Assembly: GCA_024742755.1 (NCBI GenBank)
Contig: JANSXW010000036.1
Location: forward strand, 1 to 49,566
Source of the DNA: a bacterium
GTDB lineage: Bacteria; Bacteroidota; Bacteroidia; Chitinophagales; Saprospiraceae
Length of the DNA stretch: 49,566 nucleotides
Reading direction: 5' to 3'
The notes beneath the pieces were generated by a model. The model saw nothing but the letters and a program-made list of their open reading frames with translations. It made no database searches and was not told where the DNA came from. A program made the position numbers and the translations under genes. Every line of letters starts with the position of its first letter. Position 1 is the first letter of the stretch. Below are positions 44,754 to 49,566 of this stretch, piece by piece.

Positions 44754-46718
44754 ATGAAAGCGACACTTACCGGCTTGCTCTACCTCCTGCTATTGCTGAT
44801 GGGCACCCATTTCATCAGTTTCGTGCCCCCAAAGGCCTACACTGCTGCTGAGGCACTGCGCAATGTACGTGCTGAATTCCATGCCGCTCTTGCCAAACTG
44901 GATCAAACCGCAGCAGCATATGAGGCTACTGCCTATGCCTTTGTAAAGGGGGAAGCCAATGTTGAAGCCCTCCAAAAGGCACATACTCAAACCCGCCTGG
45001 CTTACAAGTCTATTGAGTTTTTATTGGAATACAACGACCGGGAAGCCGTCAAAAAATACCTTAACGGCCCGCCTTTGCTTAGCGTAGAGCCTAAGGTGCC
45101 CGAAGTACGCATCATCGAACCGGTGGGCCTGCAGGTGCTGGACGAACTGGTCTACAGCGAAGATCCGAAAGTGGAGCAGGAGGAAATCCTGCGCCTGGCC
45201 CGCCAATTCAACAAAGATTTTAGCAAAGTGAAAGCCTTTCAGGAGGGCGTAGTGCTGCAACACCGCTTTGTTTTTGAAGCCTTCCGCTATCAGCTGGTCC
45301 GCATCTTTACGCTGGGGCTGACCGGATTTGATACACCGGGCTCCGCCGCCGCTCTGCCGGAAGCCAGGCAGTCTCTCGAGGGCGCAGCACAGGCGCTTAT
45401 GGCCTATTTTCCGCTTCTGGAGCAGATTGGCCCTCAACTGGCAACCGACTGCCGCCTGGAGCTGGGATCGGCAATTGCGGCTTTGTCTCAGCCATCGGAC
45501 TTCAACAGTTTTCGTCGGCTCCAATTTCTGAAAAAACACCTAAACCCACTGTTAAAGCTTTCCCTGGAAGCTCAAAAAGCCCTGGAGGTAGAACTCCTCC
45601 ATGAAATCACCGATCGTCCGCAGGCCTGGAATTACGAAGCAGAAAACCTGTTCTCGGATGAATTTCTAAACCCCAGCTATTATACCAATCTAAGTGATGC
45701 GGCTCAAAGTGAGGAACGCATAGCCCTGGGGCGCATGCTGTTCTATGACCCTATCCTCTCAGCCAATAACGAGCGTTCCTGCGCCTCCTGCCACCATCCG
45801 GATAAAGCCTTTACAGACGGGCTACCGAAGAGTATGGCCCTTAATGGCGAAGGCAGCATTCAGCGCAATGCCCCCACCCTGATCAACAGCGTCTACGCCG
45901 AGCATTATTTCTACGATCTTCGGGAGCCCAATCTGGAACGCCAGGTTAAGCATGTGGTGCGGGACGAAAAGGAGTTCAATACCGACTTCCTGGAAATCGT
46001 AGACAAGCTTAAGCAAAGCGGGGCGTATCGCTCGCTTTTTGCCAAGGCCTACCCGGAACATCCGCAGTATCAGATTTCAAAGTGGTCCATCTCCAATGCC
46101 CTGGCTTGCTATGTGGCTGATTTGGCCTCGTTCAACAGCCCCTTTGATCAGTATGTGCGGGGTGAAAGGGAAGCCATTGCTGCGGAAGTAGAGCGTGGGT
46201 TTGACCTTTTTATGGGCAAAGCCAACTGTGGCACCTGCCATTTTGCACCCGCATTTAATGGGACCGTGCCTCCGTACTTTCAGGAAAGCGAGTCGGAAGT
46301 ACTGGGCGTGCCTGCCGCTGCGCAAGGGCCGGACAGCTTTGTCCTTGATCCTGACCCCGGCCGTTTTGCCAGTTACAAGCCGATTGATCAGGCACCTTTC
46401 TACCTGCATTCCTTCAAAACGGTGACCGTACGCAATGCAGCACTGACAGCGCCTTACATGCACAACGGGATCTACCGCAGCCTTGAAGAGGTCGTTGATT
46501 TTTACAACAAAGGAGGCGGGGCAGGCATGGGCATTGACGTCCCCTATCAAACCCTGCCGGATACACCTTTGGAGCTTTCAGCGCAGGAAGTGCAGGACTT
46601 GGTTGCCTTTATGGAGTCGCTGACGGATACCACGGGGATGACGGCTGTCCCAGAGGAGCTGCCCGCTTTCGAAACCCATCCTGAGTGGAACAAGAGACGG
46701 GTAGGAGGTACCTATTGA
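44754..46718 (+). CDS. Di-haem cytochrome c peroxidase (MauG-like) with extra N-terminal helical domain
   Basis: I take the ATG at 44754, before a hydrophobic signal (KATLTGLLYLLLLLMGTHFISFV). The 654 residues comprise a helical N-terminal region (about 30-300) and a peroxidase of the CcpA/MauG family (about 310-640). Haem sites are CASCH (343-347) and CGTCH (492-496). Family landmarks such as LGRMLFYDPILSANNERSCASC, RNAPTLINS, VRNAALTAPYMHNG and SLEEVVDFYN are all present. The N-terminal part resembles imelysin-type helices (IIEPVGLQVLDELVY), but the metal motif is degenerate. It probably reduces H2O2 or oxidises a partner in the periplasm. It follows the PhoX-like gene after a likely terminator. 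Confidence 0.9.
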   Translation: MKATLTGLLYLLLLLMGTHFISFVPPKAYTAAEALRNVRAEFHAALAKLDQTAAAYEATAYAFVKGEANVEALQKAHTQTRLAYKSIEFLLEYNDREAVKKYLNGPPLLSVEPKVPEVRIIEPVGLQVLDELVYSEDPKVEQEEILRLARQFNKDFSKVKAFQEGVVLQHRFVFEAFRYQLVRIFTLGLTGFDTPGSAAALPEARQSLEGAAQALMAYFPLLEQIGPQLATDCRLELGSAIAALSQPSDFNSFRRLQFLKKHLNPLLKLSLEAQKALEVELLHEITDRPQAWNYEAENLFSDEFLNPSYYTNLSDAAQSEERIALGRMLFYDPILSANNERSCASCHHPDKAFTDGLPKSMALNGEGSIQRNAPTLINSVYAEHYFYDLREPNLERQVKHVVRDEKEFNTDFLEIVDKLKQSGAYRSLFAKAYPEHPQYQISKWSISNALACYVADLASFNSPFDQYVRGEREAIAAEVERGFDLFMGKANCGTCHFAPAFNGTVPPYFQESESEVLGVPAAAQGPDSFVLDPDPGRFASYKPIDQAPFYLHSFKTVTVRNAALTAPYMHNGIYRSLEEVVDFYNKGGGAGMGIDVPYQTLPDTPLELSAQEVQDLVAFMESLTDTTGMTAVPEELPAFETHPEWNKRRVGGTY

Positions 46719-46816
46719 TCTACTTCGGCGGGAAAAGAACAGGCAGCCGGAAAGCCCGGTCGTTTTCCGGCAATCCACTGGCATTGGAGCGTTGGAAGAC
46801 GAGGTAGCCCCCGATT

Positions 46817-46851
46817 TTTGTGCAGGCAGAATGTTCATTTTCGTAGCTTTG
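46817..46851 (+). promoter_or_regulatory. Promoter of the glycosyltransferase gene, giving an almost leaderless mRNA
   Basis: TTTG (46817-46820), a 23-bp spacer and a perfect TAGCTTTG (46844-46851) only 4 bp before the ATG at 46856. With the usual 5-7 nt from the box, transcription would start at or next to the ATG. Confidence 0.5.
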
Positions 46852-46855
46852 CGCC

Positions 46856-48487
46856 ATGGAAAAATGGCAGCAGTTGTGGAAAGTGCCGGGCTACCGCTGG
46901 CCGGTCTTGTTTTTTGCGGCTTACCTTGGGCTTGGGCTGGCGTTGTACGGTGACTATGGCATGTCGTGGGATGAAGCCCTGCAGCGGCAGCATGGCTTTG
47001 TTTCCGCCGAGTACGTCAATCAGCAGTTCCAAATTACCGACAAACAATACGACTGGCGGCAGCTGCACGAGTATATGTACCGCTACCACGGGGTATGGTT
47101 TACCCTGCCTATGGCCTGGTTGGAAGAAGCCTGGGATTTGACTTCTTTCCGGCAGCAATTCCGGATGCGGCACCTGGCCGTTTTCCTGCTGTACTGGGGA
47201 GCCGGGATTGTCTTTTTCAGGATACTGCTCCGCCGTTTTGCCAACTGGCGGTGGGCCTTGCTGGGCGCTGCATTTTGGGTGCTCAGCCCGCGCTTCTTTG
47301 CGCATTCCTTCTTCAACCCTAAAGACCTGCCCTTCCTGTCTCTTTTTGTGATCACTACCTGGACACTCTTCCGGTTGTGGCTGCGCCCGGGCATTGGCAC
47401 GGCCCTGCTGCACGCGCTGGCCTGCGGTATGCTGATCAGTATGCGGATCATCGGTATGCTGATGCCGGTGATGACGGTCTTCCTGTTTGCCGCTGATGTG
47501 CTCGTGGGTAAATCGGGGACCCGACCCCTTTGGTGGAAACGGATCATTGGGCTGGGGGTCTTCGGGCCAATGGTTTACTGGGCTACGGTGGTTTTTTGGC
47601 CTTTTCTGTGGCCTGACCCTCCGCTGCAGTTTTTGGAAGCTTTTGAGATTATGTCCCAATACGGTTGGGGCGGGAAGGTCCTTTTTCAGGGGCAGTTCTA
47701 CGCCGGACCGGAAATCCCCGGGGTTTACATCCCGGTTTGGATTGGCATTTCGACCCCCTTGCTTTATCTGCTGTTTTCCATTACCGGTGCTTTAAGCCTG
47801 CTGCCCCGGGCATGGCAGCGTTTGCGAGAGGGATCCATCGGGATATGGGCTACCGCTGCCGACCGGAAAGACTGGGCAAGCCTGGGGCTGATTATTGCAC
47901 CTGTACTGGCGATCATCGTTTTGGAATCGGTGGTTTATGACGGCTGGCGGCACCTGTTTTTCGTGTACCCCAGTTTGCTTTACCTGGCTGTACTGGGCAC
48001 AAAGGTGGTTTGGGAATGGGCATTAAAGCGAACGTGGTGGCGCCGTGGGTTAGTCGCAGGGTTAAGCCTGCAAGGGGCGTATCTGCTTATTTGGATGGCC
48101 ATGCATCATCCGCACCAAAATGTATTTTTCAATGCGCTGGTATGGGGCAATCAACTGGGGCAGTACGACCTTGACTATTGGGGCAATTCCTACAAGCAGG
48201 GCTTTGAAGCGCTGGCCGAACTGGATGGCGCACCGGTCATCAAAGTAGCTTGCCAATCCTATCCGGCTACACTGAATTACGAATACCTGCACCCTGAGCT
48301 TCGGGCTCGTTTTGAACTGACCGAAGACCCGGCGCAGGCCGACTACTTCCTGTCGGACTACCGGGTTTGGCGGTCGGGGCTTGATCAGGCCTTAAACCGG
48401 GAAGGGCTCTACAGTGGGGAGGAAGTCCACGCCATTTACGCCGGGGCGACCAAAATTCTGGGCATTTACCGCTTGCGCAAAAACTGA
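46856..48487 (+). CDS. GT-C type membrane glycosyltransferase (GT39/GT83-like)
   Basis: The 543-residue protein has about 10-12 transmembrane helices and an acidic loop after the first (GDYGMSWDEALQRQHG), whose Asp-Glu is the likely catalytic pair of GT-C enzymes that use lipid-linked sugars. A large soluble C-terminal part (about 440-543) follows, with YLHPELRARFEL and DYFLSDYRVW. It probably transfers a sugar from polyprenyl phosphate to a protein or glycolipid at the periplasmic face. The acceptor is unknown. Its last 22 bp overlap the end of the convergent DUF6807 gene. The promoter implies a leaderless mRNA; the next Met is residue 36. Confidence 0.85.
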   Translation: MEKWQQLWKVPGYRWPVLFFAAYLGLGLALYGDYGMSWDEALQRQHGFVSAEYVNQQFQITDKQYDWRQLHEYMYRYHGVWFTLPMAWLEEAWDLTSFRQQFRMRHLAVFLLYWGAGIVFFRILLRRFANWRWALLGAAFWVLSPRFFAHSFFNPKDLPFLSLFVITTWTLFRLWLRPGIGTALLHALACGMLISMRIIGMLMPVMTVFLFAADVLVGKSGTRPLWWKRIIGLGVFGPMVYWATVVFWPFLWPDPPLQFLEAFEIMSQYGWGGKVLFQGQFYAGPEIPGVYIPVWIGISTPLLYLLFSITGALSLLPRAWQRLREGSIGIWATAADRKDWASLGLIIAPVLAIIVLESVVYDGWRHLFFVYPSLLYLAVLGTKVVWEWALKRTWWRRGLVAGLSLQGAYLLIWMAMHHPHQNVFFNALVWGNQLGQYDLDYWGNSYKQGFEALAELDGAPVIKVACQSYPATLNYEYLHPELRARFELTEDPAQADYFLSDYRVWRSGLDQALNREGLYSGEEVHAIYAGATKILGIYRLRKN

Positions 48488-49398
48488 CGGTACAGCCGGT
48501 CTGTCTTTTGGTCTTTCATGGGGCCCCTATGCAGTAATATCCGGTTGCGGAAACGCAGGGGCACCTCCTGTGACAGTTCAATAGCAGTTGCACCGGGGAA
48601 AGCGGGGTTTTGCATGCTGTTTTGCCTGCGCAGTATCCAACCCTGAAACTGAGGGAGTTGCTCCGGCTCGCACATCATGACTACTGAGGTCTGTTCCGGC
48701 AGCAGGGCATTGAAGGTGCCGCTCGCCCTTACCCATCCTCCGGCTTCTACTGCGGTGGTTTGAGGCGTTACCGTTCCCTGGGCATTGGAGAAGGTGAGGG
48801 GATTAGTGGTGTTCAGCCGCACAGAGAACCCGCCGTAGCCTTTCTCATCCTCAGAGCCCCCAATGCGGATGTCAGGGGCCATTGCAGTAAGCTCGATGTC
48901 GAAGTCCAGCAGGCGTACCGCTTTGCCTTTCTGACGGATGCTGATGCGCACCTTTTCCCGGGCCAGCGTATCGGGAACCCCCTGTGGTGCATCCGGCCCT
49001 GCCATCCAATAGACGACTGCTTCCAGGTTTGCCCGCTTACGGCGTGCCTGGGTTTCCAGTACTTTGACCTCCCAGCGGATGCCCTCGCACAGCCAGGGGT
49101 CGCCTACCCGTACCTCACCCGCATAGAGCTGATGCCAGGCCCAGAAAATACCCCGGTGGTGGCGGTGGTCTTCCGGGAAGTCCTGCGTGAGCAGCGCCCC
49201 GCCCAATCCATAAACCGGATGAAGGTAATTGGAGCGCGGAAATGCATCGTCATACGCCAGCGTGCCGGTCTGATAGGCAAAGCAGGGCTGTTCACCATAG
49301 TAGAGGGTCAGCGCATCCATTTCCCGCCGGAATTCGAAGGGCTGAGCGTTCAGGTAGCCAATGAAAGTAAGTCCTGTGAACAGAATCAGGAGTCTCAT
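48466..49398 (-). CDS. DUF6807 ('PmoA family') exported protein, not a methane oxygenase subunit
   Basis: The ATG at 49398 precedes a signal peptide (RLLILFTGLTFIGYLNAQ), giving 310 residues. It has the DUF6807 pattern: YGEQPCFAYQTGTLAY, YLHPVYGLGGALLTQDFPEDHRHHRGIFWAWH (His-rich, probably metal-binding, about 65-95), and GYGGFSVRLN. Such proteins are often annotated 'methane oxygenase PmoA' through a name confusion; they occur in polysaccharide gene clusters of Bacteroidota and Planctomycetota and may act on sugars. The function is unproven. The 3' end overlaps the convergent glycosyltransferase gene by 22 bp. Confidence 0.85.
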   Translation of the reverse strand: MRLLILFTGLTFIGYLNAQPFEFRREMDALTLYYGEQPCFAYQTGTLAYDDAFPRSNYLHPVYGLGGALLTQDFPEDHRHHRGIFWAWHQLYAGEVRVGDPWLCEGIRWEVKVLETQARRKRANLEAVVYWMAGPDAPQGVPDTLAREKVRISIRQKGKAVRLLDFDIELTAMAPDIRIGGSEDEKGYGGFSVRLNTTNPLTFSNAQGTVTPQTTAVEAGGWVRASGTFNALLPEQTSVVMMCEPEQLPQFQGWILRRQNSMQNPAFPGATAIELSQEVPLRFRNRILLHRGPMKDQKTDRLYRQFLRKR

Positions 49399-49470
49399 AG
49401 GTGAAGTTTTATGGAAGTTAATCAATAGAGTTTATTAACGTAAATTTTGTATGTCTCTGAATGGTCTTTT
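49399..49470. other. 72-bp spacer between co-oriented genes
   Basis: It separates the DUF6807 start from the partial gene at the right edge. It is AT-rich, with no hairpin or terminator visible, so read-through between the two minus-strand genes is possible. Confidence 0.4.
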
Positions 49471-49566
49471 TCACCAGCTCTGCATCTCGTCCTCACCTTC
49501 GTAGCTTAGGCTACGAGGTTCCGGGCGTTCTTTGATCTGGCAAAAAATACTCATCCATACCCTATA
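49471..49566 (-). CDS. 3' end of a gene running off the right edge
   Basis: On the minus strand the frame is open from the window edge and ends at TGA (49471-49473), leaving 31 codons that read IKERPEPRSLSYEGEDEMQSW at the C-terminus. The strongly polar tail, sensible codon use and orientation toward the DUF6807 gene suggest a real gene, but the fragment is too short to identify. An internal ATG would allow a 27-residue micro-protein instead. Confidence 0.5.
   Translation of the reverse strand, partial: YRVWMSIFCQIKERPEPRSLSYEGEDEMQSW

Noticed and set aside
48466..49398. Particulate methane monooxygenase subunit PmoA
   Set aside because: The sequence is a soluble exported protein with no membrane helices; only the family nickname is shared.

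Overview
The window comes from a member of the Bacteroidota, most likely a Saprospiria-type marine or sludge bacterium (Lewinella/Phaeodactylibacter-like; the genus is my inference). The evidence is C-terminal type IX secretion (T9SS) sorting domains on several exported proteins, many lipoproteins, an HU-like/SPOR fusion protein, an OmpA with thrombospondin type 3 repeats, promoters of the TTTG-N19-TAnnTTTG kind instead of -35/-10 boxes, and starts without Shine-Dalgarno sequences. It is ordinary chromosome. I see no rRNA or tRNA gene, prophage, insertion sequence or CRISPR array.

Layout. 1-3.6 kb: the 3' part of an alpha/beta hydrolase gene and a lipoprotein M1 aminopeptidase with a HEAT-like tail. 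3.6-8.9 kb: a membrane-bound adenylate cyclase on the minus strand, an unusual 440-bp intergenic region with two intrinsic terminators and a candidate small RNA, recQ, and a barrel-type envelope gene broken by a one-base frameshift. 8.9-14.5 kb: a glycerophosphodiesterase lipoprotein, a second M1 peptidase, purU, three tandem copies of a hairpin repeat, and a T9SS-exported M28 peptidase. 14.5-17.5 kb: a two-gene coiled-coil membrane module resembling PspA/IM30 in layout, divergent from an ECF sigma/anti-sigma pair. 17.6-21.1 kb: lipoprotein pullulanase plus an MFS sugar transporter. 21.2-26.1 kb: the HU-like/SPOR protein divergent from metH, each with a recognisable promoter. 26.1-32.2 kb: five minus-strand genes (CoA transferase, MscS channel, DUF2383-type four-helix protein, a Clp-like AAA+ ATPase with a degenerate first ATPase domain, and a DUF819 membrane protein). 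32.2-34.4 kb: nnr, a small unknown gene and a fourth, inverted copy of the hairpin repeat. 34.4-46.7 kb: exported proteins (dockerin/cohesin-like, subtilase, OmpA, a three-repeat T9SS protein, a PhoX-like phosphatase, a di-haem peroxidase). 46.8 kb to the end: a GT-C type glycosyltransferase, a DUF6807 protein and the 3' tip of another gene.

How they fit together. Much of the window serves the cell envelope and polymer breakdown: secreted peptidases, pullulanase feeding a sugar importer, and phosphodiesterase plus PhoX for phosphate release. Housekeeping one-carbon and repair functions (purU, metH, nnr, recQ) are interspersed. The strongest candidates for undescribed biology are the AAA+/MscS/DUF2383 cluster, the TM-anchored PspA-like coiled-coil pair, the RNA-like locus in front of recQ, and the 120-130 bp hairpin repeat lying just behind stop codons.
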